Source: Dactylosporangium siamense
Lineage (GTDB): Bacteria > Actinomycetota > Actinomycetes > Mycobacteriales > Micromonosporaceae
Assembly: GCF_016862795.1 (NCBI RefSeq)
Contig: NZ_BONQ01000136.1
Coordinates: 1-37,390, forward strand
DNA: 37,390 bases
Reading direction: 5' to 3'
In this document: positions 1 through 6,787 of the stretch, one piece after another
Numbering within the stretch: position 1 is the first letter of the stretch
Layout of the letters: each line of letters opens with the position of its first letter
The notes under the pieces: generated by a model
Told to the model about the DNA's origin: nothing
Database searches by the model: none
What the model saw: only the letters and a program-made list of their open reading frames with translations
Program-made: the position numbers and the translations under genes

Positions 1-150
1 GGTCCGGCTGTGACGGCCCTGTGACCGCCCGGGCACCGCGAACCGGTCCGGCTGTGACCGGCCCGGCACCACGACCCAGTTCGGCTGTGACCGCCCCGGC
101 ACCGCGAACCGGCCCGACGGCCACCCCCGACGCCGCGAACCGGCCCGACC
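1..150. repeat. Imperfect tandem repeat upstream of NAD kinase
   Basis: The core CGGCTGTGAC recurs at 5-14, 49-58 and 82-91. Each copy is followed by a GC-rich CCGGCACC-like segment and, in two copies, by GCACCGCGAACCGG. Units are roughly 33-44 bp and diverge toward the right end. The same open frame runs through the repeat into NAD kinase, but the encoded Pro/Ala/Thr/Arg-rich peptide has no counterpart in the family, so I treat it as non-coding. Confidence 0.6.
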
Positions 151-176
151 GTGACCGGCCCGGCGGTGACCGGTCG

Positions 177-189
177 TACAGTTGCGCCA
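177..189 (+). promoter_or_regulatory. Possible -10 element of a leaderless NAD kinase promoter
   Basis: TACAGT at 177-182 resembles an actinobacterial -10 (TAnnnT) and lies so that transcription would begin at or next to the ATG at 189. No Shine-Dalgarno sequence is visible before that ATG, which fits a leaderless mRNA. No convincing -35 hexamer is seen at 17-18 bp spacing. Confidence 0.35.
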
Positions 190-1067
190 TGGGCATGGTG
201 CACACGGTCGGGCTGGTCCTGCATCCCCGGCGCGACTCGAAGCCGGCGATCGACGCCATCATCGACTGGGCGAGGACCCGCGACGTGACGGTGCTCGGGC
301 TGCCCGACGAGGTCGACCGCATCGACTGCACCGCCGTCGCGGTCAACGCCGACGAGTTGGTGAGCCGGGCGTCGCTGGTCGTGAGCCTCGGCGGCGACGG
401 CACGATGCTGCGCAGCATGCGGCTGCTGTCGGGCAAGCCGACCCCGGTGCTCGGGGTCAACCTCGGCCGGCTCGGGTTCCTCGCCGAGGTCGCGGTCGAG
501 GACCTGCCGGCGGCGCTCAGCTCGATCGACGCGCACCGCTACACGGTGGAGCCGCGCATGGCGATCCGCACCCGGCTGCCCGACGGCACCGACGTGACCG
601 CGTTCAACGACATCGCGCTGGTGCGGGTGCCCGGGCAGGGGCTCGCCGCGATCGGCATCTCGATGCAGGGCTACCCGTTCGTGCGGTACTCCGCGGACGC
701 GCTGATCGTGGCGACGCCGACGGGGTCGACCGCGTACAGCTTCTCCGCCGGGGGCCCGATCGTCTCGCCGAACGTCGAGGGCATCCTGGTCGTGCCGGCG
801 GCGGCGCACTCGGCGTTCAACCGGGCGATGGTGCTGTCCCCCGACGAGGACCTCGACCTGGAGCTGCTGCCGTCCAGCGGCCGGCTCGTGATGGAGATCG
901 ACGGGGTGCTGGGTGCCGAGCTGAAGCCGGGCGACCTGCTGACCGTGTCGGCGGCGCCGTCCGCGGCGAAGGTGGTGCGCCTCGGCTACACCACCTTCTA
1001 CGAGCGCGCCCGGCGGAAGCTGCAGGTCAACGGCAGCCTCGAGGTCGAGGAGCCGCCCGGCCGGTAG
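189..1067 (+). CDS. nadK: NAD kinase
   Basis: ATP- or polyphosphate-dependent NAD kinase, which phosphorylates the 2'-hydroxyl of the adenosine ribose of NAD to make NADP; cytosolic. The 292-residue product has the family GGDGT motif at residues 68-72, with the preceding strand VVSL, the NLGRLGFLAE segment at 91-100, and the downstream TPTGSTAYSFSAGG stretch that shapes the NAD site. The frame is open further upstream to 21, but that part is a low-complexity repeat translation; the ATG at 189 (or 195) gives a normal family N-terminus, MGMVHTVGLVLHPRRD. No Shine-Dalgarno sequence is evident, and a -10-like TACAGT just upstream suggests leaderless translation. The stop codon TAG lies in the first unit of a 28-bp tandem repeat. 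It converges on the gene ending at 1154. Confidence 0.95.
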   Translation: MGMVHTVGLVLHPRRDSKPAIDAIIDWARTRDVTVLGLPDEVDRIDCTAVAVNADELVSRASLVVSLGGDGTMLRSMRLLSGKPTPVLGVNLGRLGFLAEVAVEDLPAALSSIDAHRYTVEPRMAIRTRLPDGTDVTAFNDIALVRVPGQGLAAIGISMQGYPFVRYSADALIVATPTGSTAYSFSAGGPIVSPNVEGILVVPAAAHSAFNRAMVLSPDEDLDLELLPSSGRLVMEIDGVLGAELKPGDLLTVSAAPSAAKVVRLGYTTFYERARRKLQVNGSLEVEEPPGR

Positions 1068-1166
1068 GCGCAGCCGATGGCCGGGCGGCCGGTAGGTGCA
1101 GCCGACAGCCGGGCGGCCGGTAGGTGCAGCCGACAGCCGGGCGGCCGGTAGGTTCAGCCGAAGGCC
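1059..1166. repeat. 28-bp tandem repeat between convergent genes
   Basis: About 3.9 copies of a 28-bp unit: 1059-1086, 1087-1114, 1115-1142 and a partial copy at 1143-1166. The second and third copies are identical; the others differ at a few bases. Each unit contains CCGG-GCGG-CCGG, which can form small GC-rich hairpins on either strand. The first unit contains the stop codon of NAD kinase and the last contains the stop of the convergent gene, so the array fills the whole intergenic space. It may serve as a bidirectional terminator, which is inference. Confidence 0.9.
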
Positions 1167-1912
1167 ACGTGACCGAGCCAGTGCCGCAGCAACGCCTCGT
1201 CGCCGGTCACCGGCAGTCCGTCGGGCGTGCGGCGGCGGTACACCATGAGCAGCAGCTGCCGCAGCGGCGCCCGGACCGTCACGGCGGCCGGTCCCGTCCC
1301 GCGCCGCCAGGTGTTGACCGCACCGGTCAGGTCGACGAACCAGCCGCGGGGCAGCTCGTCGTCGAGCAGGGCGACCGTCCGGCCGGGACCGAGGATGGAC
1401 TTCTTCGCGGGGTCCAGGTCGAAGTGGATCGGGTGCGCGTCCAGCTCCATCCACTCGTCGAGGGCGTCGACGGCGACGTCGGTGGCCACCTCGAACGGCG
1501 TGCCGGCCGCGAGGGTCGCGTCGGCGCGATGCATCAGTGTCTCGTGGGCGAACCGGCGCGCCCAGAACGGCATGCCGCCCAGTTCGAACGGGGTCCACAC
1601 GGGTTCGTCGGGGCCGGCCTCGGTCAGGGCGGTGGCGAGCTCGTGGGCGCCGTCGAGCAGCCAGCCGGCGGGGACGGCGCCGGTGTCGTCGCCCGCGACA
1701 TCACGGATGATGCCGTCGGGCAGGAATCCCGTCGCCCTGGTGCGGACGACGTCGGCCGCCCACCGGTGCCCGCCGCCGATGTGCCTCAGCAGCATCCCGA
1801 GCGTCCAGCCGGGGCAGGACGGCACGGGCAGCGCGAGCGACGTGCCGGGCAGGTCGGCGACGAGCAGTTCGGTCTGGGCGACGATCCACGAACAGTGGTC
1901 CTCGAAGCGCAT
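1154..1912 (-). CDS. Maleylpyruvate isomerase family (mycothiol-dependent, DinB-fold) protein
   Basis: 252 residues. The N-terminal half (about 1-150) looks like the MDMPI_N/DinB-like four-helix metal-binding domain: SCPGWTLGMLLRHIGGGHRW near residues 32-51, then RRFAHETLMHRADA, which supplies the second histidine-containing helix. The C-terminal part (VRAPLRQLLLMVYRRR) fits the smaller C-terminal domain of this family. Known members act as mycothiol-dependent isomerases or unknown transferases; the substrate cannot be inferred here. The ATG at 1912 has GGGGAA just upstream. It follows the condensation-domain gene by 33 bp in the same direction, and the two are probably cotranscribed, with a 9-bp inverted repeat in the gap. 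Mycothiol use would suit an actinomycete. Confidence 0.85.
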   Translation of the reverse strand: MRFEDHCSWIVAQTELLVADLPGTSLALPVPSCPGWTLGMLLRHIGGGHRWAADVVRTRATGFLPDGIIRDVAGDDTGAVPAGWLLDGAHELATALTEAGPDEPVWTPFELGGMPFWARRFAHETLMHRADATLAAGTPFEVATDVAVDALDEWMELDAHPIHFDLDPAKKSILGPGRTVALLDDELPRGWFVDLTGAVNTWRRGTGPAAVTVRAPLRQLLLMVYRRRTPDGLPVTGDEALLRHWLGHVAFG

Positions 1913-1921
1913 GGTTCCCCA

Positions 1922-1953
1922 TCTCGTGACGCAGCGGTGATGCTGTCACGAGA
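1922..1953. other. 9-bp inverted repeat over the stop codon of the upstream gene
   Basis: TCTCGTGAC (1922-1930) pairs perfectly with GTCACGAGA (1945-1953) around a 14-nt loop. It overlaps the TGA of the condensation-domain gene (1946-1948) and lies just before the start of the downstream gene. There is no U tract. It could be a processing site or weak attenuator between the two minus-strand genes. Confidence 0.45.
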
Positions 1954-3220
1954 CGGTCGGAGCCACGACCCGTTCCTCGACACCCGCGGCGGCGACCGCG
2001 ACGCGCTCCATCGCCCACAGGACGGCCTCGGCGTCGGCCAGCGCCAGGAGGTGGGTGTCGATGTAGATCGTGATCTCCACCGCCTCGTCGGAGCCGTCGA
2101 CGTTGAGGAACAGCGCCGAGGAGGGCTCGTCGCCACTGGCGACCCAGGCGAAATCGCTGCGTGCGGGGCGCGGCACGGCCTGCAGGGCGCCGCCGAGGCG
2201 GCGGTCGTTGACGCTCAGGTCGAGGGCGAACTGCCGGCCCCGGTCGGCGATGACGGCCGCGACCACCGCGTTGAGGTCGAGGCGGTTGTAGTACGCGTAC
2301 TTGTACGCGGTGATGGCGGCCCCACGCGTGCGGTGCAGCACGGCGGCGAAGTCGCCGGCGGTGTCGATCACGCACAGTCCCGGCTGCGAGACGGGGGCGA
2401 CGACACCGGCCAGGCCGGCCCGGAAGCGGTTGCTCGACACCAGCCGCAGCGGCACCACGGTCACCCCGGTGACCTGCGCGAACGCGATGGCGAACGCGGC
2501 CAGCAGGGCCGGCGCCGGCTCGACGCCCTCGCGCAGTGCCGCCTCGCGCAGCGCCGAGGGCAGGACCGTGGAGTGCAGCACGCCGGTCCAGTGTCGCGGG
2601 GTGCGCACCTCGCGGGATGGGGCGAGGCCCGGGTCGGGGATGGCGCGCAGGTGGGTGTCCCAGTGCCGCAGCGCGGCCACGTTCTGCCGGACGCCGGCGG
2701 GGAGGGCCTGCCGGCGGGCCTGTTCGAGGGCGGAGTGGCCCTCGGTGGGGGCGGTGGTGCGGGCGTCGGTCTCGGTCATCATCAGCACCGCGCCGGCGCC
2801 GTCCATGACGATGTGCGACATGACCAGGACCGCGCTGCGGCACACCCCGCCGGCGCGGACGACGGCCATCCTGACCGGCCACTCGTTGGCGTGGTCGAAG
2901 GGGACGTCGCGGTAGCGCGCCTCGACCGCGCCCGCGTCCACGTCGTCGAGGACCTCCAGCTCGATCGAACCGGATCCGTGCACGACCTGGCGCGGTGGGC
3001 CGTCGCCATCCGGGACCAGCCGCGTGCGCATGCTCTCGTAGCGGCTCATGAGGTATCGCAGCTCGTCGGCGACGTCGTCGAGGGTGGTCCCGGGCGGCAG
3101 CGGGCGGACGCCACCCATCGCCATGGACTGCCCGACCGCGACCATTTTGAGCCAGATGTCCAGCTGTCCCCACGACAGCGGGCCGCTGCCGGCGCCGCTC
3201 CCCTCGAACGTCACCCTCAT
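1946..3220 (-). CDS. Stand-alone condensation-domain (NRPS C-domain-like acyltransferase) protein
   Basis: 424 residues, about the size of one NRPS condensation domain. The N-terminus (PLSWGQLDIWLKM) matches the C-domain opening motif. The catalytic motif appears as SHIVMDG near residue 135, meaning the first His of the usual HHxxxDG is Ser while the catalytic second His and the DG are kept. Later strands (VVPLRLVSSNRFRAGLAGVV) fit the C-domain core near its latch region. There is no adenylation or carrier domain attached or nearby, so it is a free-standing acyltransferase of the condensation/PapA/WES superfamily, cytosolic, with unknown donor and acceptor. The ATG at 3220 begins a normal C-domain N-terminus. 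It is probably cotranscribed with the downstream isomerase-family gene. Confidence 0.7.
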   Translation of the reverse strand: MRVTFEGSGAGSGPLSWGQLDIWLKMVAVGQSMAMGGVRPLPPGTTLDDVADELRYLMSRYESMRTRLVPDGDGPPRQVVHGSGSIELEVLDDVDAGAVEARYRDVPFDHANEWPVRMAVVRAGGVCRSAVLVMSHIVMDGAGAVLMMTETDARTTAPTEGHSALEQARRQALPAGVRQNVAALRHWDTHLRAIPDPGLAPSREVRTPRHWTGVLHSTVLPSALREAALREGVEPAPALLAAFAIAFAQVTGVTVVPLRLVSSNRFRAGLAGVVAPVSQPGLCVIDTAGDFAAVLHRTRGAAITAYKYAYYNRLDLNAVVAAVIADRGRQFALDLSVNDRRLGGALQAVPRPARSDFAWVASGDEPSSALFLNVDGSDEAVEITIYIDTHLLALADAEAVLWAMERVAVAAAGVEERVVAPTVS

Positions 3221-3292
3221 GCGGCTTACTTTAGGCCCCGAAATAACCCCGGATAACTGCCCGAACGTAGCCGATCGTCGATGCCGAGGCCG
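3221..3292 (-). promoter_or_regulatory. Probable promoter region of the condensation-domain gene
   Basis: This 72-bp gap is AT-richer than its surroundings. On the minus strand it holds a short direct repeat (GTTATCCGGG then GTTATTTCGGG) followed by TAAAGT, a possible -10, about 10 bp before the ATG. The assignment is tentative because no strong -35 is present. Confidence 0.3.
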
Positions 3293-3583
3293 CTACGGGT
3301 GGGAGCGCTCCGGCAGGCCGTCGACCTTGAGCAGGGCGTCGTCGGCGTAGCACCACACCCACTCCTCGCCCGGCTCGAACGACTGGACCAGGGGGTGGCC
3401 GACGCTGTTGTAGTGCGCGGTGGCGTGCTTGGCCGGCGAGGAGTCGCAGCAGCCGACGTGCCCGCAGCTCAGGCAGACCCGCAGGTGCACCCAGCGGCCG
3501 CCGACGGCCAGGCAGTCCTCACAACCCGGTGCGCTGGGCTGGACGTCGTTGATGGTGTCGAGGTGCTCACACGGTTTGCTCAC
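3293..3583 (-). CDS. UBP-type zinc finger protein
   Basis: A 96-residue zf-UBP (ZnF-UBP) protein. Visible ligands are an N-terminal C-x-H (CEHLD), C-x2-C (CEDCL), C-x2-C (VCLSCGH), a further CC pair, and His residues in AKHATAHYNSVGHPL, in the order typical of the domain. The C-terminus WCYADDALL matches the strand that carries the aromatic residue of the ubiquitin-binding pocket in eukaryotic homologues. The GRR-like arginine of that pocket appears absent, with CDSS in its place. The frame is open to 3748, but those residues lie antisense to the divergent gene; the GTG at 3583 begins directly at the domain (VSKPCEHLD). It is divergent from the receiver-flavoprotein gene with about 90 bp between them. 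The bacterial function of this family is not established. Confidence 0.85.
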   Translation of the reverse strand: MSKPCEHLDTINDVQPSAPGCEDCLAVGGRWVHLRVCLSCGHVGCCDSSPAKHATAHYNSVGHPLVQSFEPGEEWVWCYADDALLKVDGLPERSHP

Positions 3584-3674
3584 GGAGCACACCGTATCCG
3601 GTCCCGATCCGCTCGGAGAGCGAGACCGCGGGCGGTATTCGTGGAACGCCGGAACGCGTGGTTGGATTGGGACC
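3584..3674. promoter_or_regulatory. Divergent promoter region, UBP finger / receiver-flavoprotein
   Basis: A 91-bp spacer between divergent starts. On the minus strand TACGGT (revcomp of 3591-3596) lies 7 bp before the GTG at 3583, which is the right place for a -10 of a leaderless transcript. CGCTC-GGA-GAGCG forms a small inverted repeat near the middle. No clear promoter is assigned for the plus-strand gene. Confidence 0.35.
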
Positions 3675-5327
3675 ATGGCCAAGCCAGCGATCTTGACCGT
3701 GGACGACGATCCCGCGGTGTCCCGGGCGGTCGCCCGTGACCTCCGCAAGCAATATGCCCAGGACTACCGCATCATCCGCGCCGACTCCGGTCAGGAGGCC
3801 CTGGACGCGCTCAAGGAGCTGAAGCTGCGCGGCGAGCAGGTCGCGGTGCTGCTCGCGGACTACCGCATGCCCAACATGACGGGGCTGCAGTTCCTCGAGG
3901 CCGCGATGGACCTGTTCCCCCGGGCCCGCCGGGTGCTGCTGACCGCGTATGCCGACACCGACGCCGCGATCCAGGCGATCAACGTCGTCGACCTCGACCA
4001 CTACCTGCTCAAGCCGTGGCACCCGCCGGAGGAGAAGCTGTATCCGGTGATGGACGCCATGCTGGAGGCGTGGAAGGCCGCGCCCGACCGCCCGGTCGCC
4101 GACGTGAAGATCGTCGGGCACCGGTGGTCGGCGCCGTCATACGCGGTCCGCGACTTCCTGGCCCGCAACATGGTCTCGTACCGCTGGTACACCACGGACG
4201 ACGCCGAAGGGCAGCGGCTGCTGACCGCCGCCGGGCTGACCGAGGCCGACGTGCCGCTGGTGGTGACCCCCGAGGGCAAGACCATGGTCGCGCCGACGGA
4301 GGCCGAGCTGGCGGTCCAGGTCGGCCTGACGACCACCCCGGCGTCGGACTTCTACGACCTGGTCGTCGTCGGCGGAGGACCGGCCGGCCTCGGCGCGGCG
4401 GTGTACGGCGCCTCGGAGGGCCTGCGCACGGTGCTGCTCGAGGAGCGGGCGACCGGTGGGCAGGCCGGGCAGAGCAGCCGGATCGAGAACTACCTCGGAT
4501 TTCCCGACGGTGTCTCCGGTGCGCAGCTCACCGACCGGGCCCGCCGCCAGGCCGTCAAGTTCGGCGCCGAGCTGCTCACCGCGTGCCGGGTCACCCGGCT
4601 CGCGGTGGAGGGCTCGGCCCGCGTCCTGCACTTCGAGGACGGCACGACGATCGCCGCGCACAGCGTGATCCTGGCGACCGGGGTCTCCTACCGGCGGCTC
4701 ACCGCACCGGGCCTGGAGCAGTTCCACGGCCGGGGGGTCTACTACGGCTCCGCCTCCACCGAGGCGCCGAGCTGCTCCGACCAGGACGTCTACATCGTCG
4801 GCGGGGCGAACTCGGCCGGGCAGGCGGCGATGTTCTTCAGCCGCTACGCGCGGCGGGTCCACCTCGTCATCCGGGCCCCCAACCTGGACGCGTCGATGTC
4901 GCGGTACCTCATCGAGCAGATCGCCTCGGTGCCGGCCATCGAGGTCCACCCGTGCACCGAGATCATCGGCGCCGACGGCGACGAGCACCTGGAGCGGCTC
5001 ACGCTGCGGTCCGTGGACGGCAGCGGTGAACGCACCGTGGACAGCTCCTGGCTCTTCATCTTCATCGGCGCGGAGCCGCGCACCGACTGGCTGGACGGCG
5101 TGGTGCAGCGCGACGCGCGCGGGTTCGTGCTGACCGGCCCGGACGTCGAGGGCGGTGCCGACCACGCCGCGCTCGGCCGTGACCCCTATCACCTGGAGTG
5201 CAGCGTCCCCGGAGTGTTCGCGGCGGGCGATGTGCGCGCAGACTCGGTGAAGAGGGTGGCCTCGGCCGTCGGCGAGGGCGCGATGGCCGTGTCGCTGGTG
5301 CACCGGTATCTGGTGGAGGGGCAATGA
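3675..5327 (+). CDS. Response regulator receiver fused to thioredoxin-reductase-like flavoprotein
   Basis: 550 residues in three parts. Residues 1-135 are a CheY-like receiver: acidic D10-D12, phosphoacceptor D62 in LLADYRMP, T90 and K113 in LLKPW. Residues 143-220 resemble a thioredoxin/glutaredoxin fold without cysteines (VKIVGHRWSAPSYAVRDFL through VPLVVTPEG). Residues 226-550 are a pyridine nucleotide-disulphide oxidoreductase of thioredoxin-reductase type: FAD motif GGGPAG at 233-238, GGQAGQSS after 260, NAD(P)H motif GGANSAGQAA at 376-385, and the C-terminal GVFAAGDVR at 513-521. Where thioredoxin reductase has its CxxC, this protein has YYGSASTEAPSC (357-367), with only C367. It may therefore not reduce disulphides. 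The ATG at 3675 starts the receiver directly. Its stop overlaps the histidine kinase start (ATGA), so the two are probably partners. Confidence 0.9.
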   Translation: MAKPAILTVDDDPAVSRAVARDLRKQYAQDYRIIRADSGQEALDALKELKLRGEQVAVLLADYRMPNMTGLQFLEAAMDLFPRARRVLLTAYADTDAAIQAINVVDLDHYLLKPWHPPEEKLYPVMDAMLEAWKAAPDRPVADVKIVGHRWSAPSYAVRDFLARNMVSYRWYTTDDAEGQRLLTAAGLTEADVPLVVTPEGKTMVAPTEAELAVQVGLTTTPASDFYDLVVVGGGPAGLGAAVYGASEGLRTVLLEERATGGQAGQSSRIENYLGFPDGVSGAQLTDRARRQAVKFGAELLTACRVTRLAVEGSARVLHFEDGTTIAAHSVILATGVSYRRLTAPGLEQFHGRGVYYGSASTEAPSCSDQDVYIVGGANSAGQAAMFFSRYARRVHLVIRAPNLDASMSRYLIEQIASVPAIEVHPCTEIIGADGDEHLERLTLRSVDGSGERTVDSSWLFIFIGAEPRTDWLDGVVQRDARGFVLTGPDVEGGADHAALGRDPYHLECSVPGVFAAGDVRADSVKRVASAVGEGAMAVSLVHRYLVEGQ

Positions 5328-6754
5328 GCAGGCGCCTTTCGTTGGCCGAGCTTCGTGGGTTGTTCCTGTTCGAGGCGCTCGACGAGGAGCAGCTGACCTG
5401 GCTCGCCGAGCGTGGCGTGGCCGTGCGGTATGGCGGCGGCGATCTCGTCTTCCGTGAGGGCGACGCCGCGACCTGCTTCGTCGTGCTGCTCGACGGCATG
5501 ATCAGCCACAGCCGCAACGTGCGCGGCGACGACATCGAGATCACCCGCACCGACCAGGTCGGCGTCTACGGCGGCGCCACCCAGGCATATCTCGGCGACC
5601 GGGTCCCGCAGGTCTACGGCACGTCGTGGCACGCGATCACCGACGTCGAGGTGTACGAGCTGCCGGCCGTCGAGCTCGGCGCCGCGATGCTCAAGTGGTT
5701 CCCGATGGCGATGCACCTGCTCGAGGGCCTGTTCTTCGGCATGCGCAACACCAACAACGCCGCCGCCGAGCGGGAGCGGCTGCTCGCCCTCGGCGCACTG
5801 TCCGCCGGCCTGACGCACGAGCTCAACAACCCGGCCGCGGCGGCCGTGCGCGCCACCGCCGTGCTGCGCGACCGGATCGCCGGCATGCGCCACAAGCTCG
5901 CGATGATCGCCGACGGGCGGCTCGACGGCCAGCAGCTGCACGGCCTCGTAGAGCTGCAGGAACGCGCGGTCAAGCTGGCGCAGAACGCCCCGAAGCGCTC
6001 CGCCCTGGCCGCCAGCGACGCCGAGGACGCCATCGGCGACTGGCTCGACGAGCGCGGTGTCAACGGCGCCTGGGATCTCGCCCCGACCCTGGTCGCCGGC
6101 GGCGTCGACGTGCCGTGGCTGGACGACGTCAAGCTCTGCGTCGGCAAGCTCGACCTGGAGCCCGCGGTGCGCTGGCTGGTCTACACGATCGAGACCGAGC
6201 TGCTCATGGGCGAGATCGACGACGCCGTCACCCGGATCTCCGGCCTGGTCAACGCGGCGAAGCAGTACTCGCAGCTGGACCGCGGCCCGTTCCAGGTCGT
6301 CGACGTGCACGAGCTGCTCGACGCGACCCTCATCATGCTCAACGCGAAGATCTCGAAGCAGGGCGTCCGGGTCGTCACCCACTACGACCGCGAGCTGCCG
6401 CCGATCCCCGCGTACGCCGCCGAGCTCAACCAGGTCTGGACGAACCTCATCGCCAACGCGGTCGAGGCGATGCACGGCGACGGCACCCTGACGATCACCA
6501 CGTCGCTCGACGGCGACTGCCTGGCGGTCGAGATCGCCGACACCGGCGCCGGCATCCCCGCCGAGGTGCGCCCACGGATCTTCGAGCCGTTCTTCACCAC
6601 CAAACCGGTCGGCGAGGGTACGGGCCTCGGGCTGGACATCTCGTACCGCATCGTCGTGAAGAAGCACCACGGCGACATCCGGGTCACGTCCGCGCCCGGT
6701 GACACCCGCTTCACGGTCGTGCTCCCGTTGACGGAGGCCGCCCCGGCGGCGTGA
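5324..6754 (+). CDS. Histidine kinase with N-terminal cNMP-binding-like domain
   Basis: 476 residues, soluble, with no membrane segments. Residues 10-125 form a cyclic-nucleotide-binding-like beta barrel (DLVFREGDAATCFVVLLDG), but the phosphate-binding cassette reads GGATQAYLGDRVPQVYG, without the usual GE and R-S/T residues, so the ligand may differ. Residues 150-320 are a long helical dimerisation and phosphotransfer region with H165 in LTHELNNP as the likely phosphorylated His. Residues 365-470 are a HATPase: N box NQVWTNLIANAVEAM, G1 DTGAGIP at 406-412, and EGTGLGL at 431-437. It begins in a 4-base ATGA overlap with the receiver-flavoprotein gene, so the kinase very likely phosphorylates D62 of that protein. 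That pairing is inferred from gene order. Confidence 0.88.
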   Translation: MSRRLSLAELRGLFLFEALDEEQLTWLAERGVAVRYGGGDLVFREGDAATCFVVLLDGMISHSRNVRGDDIEITRTDQVGVYGGATQAYLGDRVPQVYGTSWHAITDVEVYELPAVELGAAMLKWFPMAMHLLEGLFFGMRNTNNAAAERERLLALGALSAGLTHELNNPAAAAVRATAVLRDRIAGMRHKLAMIADGRLDGQQLHGLVELQERAVKLAQNAPKRSALAASDAEDAIGDWLDERGVNGAWDLAPTLVAGGVDVPWLDDVKLCVGKLDLEPAVRWLVYTIETELLMGEIDDAVTRISGLVNAAKQYSQLDRGPFQVVDVHELLDATLIMLNAKISKQGVRVVTHYDRELPPIPAYAAELNQVWTNLIANAVEAMHGDGTLTITTSLDGDCLAVEIADTGAGIPAEVRPRIFEPFFTTKPVGEGTGLGLDISYRIVVKKHHGDIRVTSAPGDTRFTVVLPLTEAAPAA

Positions 6755-6787
6755 CAGCCGCCCGCCGATGCGGCATGATCACCCGTC

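Noticed and set aside
21-188. An upstream extension of NAD kinase
   Set aside because: The translation is a Pro/Ala/Thr/Arg repeat derived from the tandem repeat, and the family N-terminus begins at 189.
1059-1166. CRISPR array
   Set aside because: The 28-bp units are directly adjacent with no variable spacers and no cas gene.
1124-3256. A 710-codon open frame on the plus strand
   Set aside because: It lies antisense to the condensation-domain and isomerase-family genes, is Arg/Gly/His-rich with no domain, and the minus-strand proteins have clear motifs.
3584-3748. N-terminal extension of the UBP finger protein
   Set aside because: It is antisense to the start of the flavoprotein and lacks the domain; GTG 3583 begins at the zinc finger.
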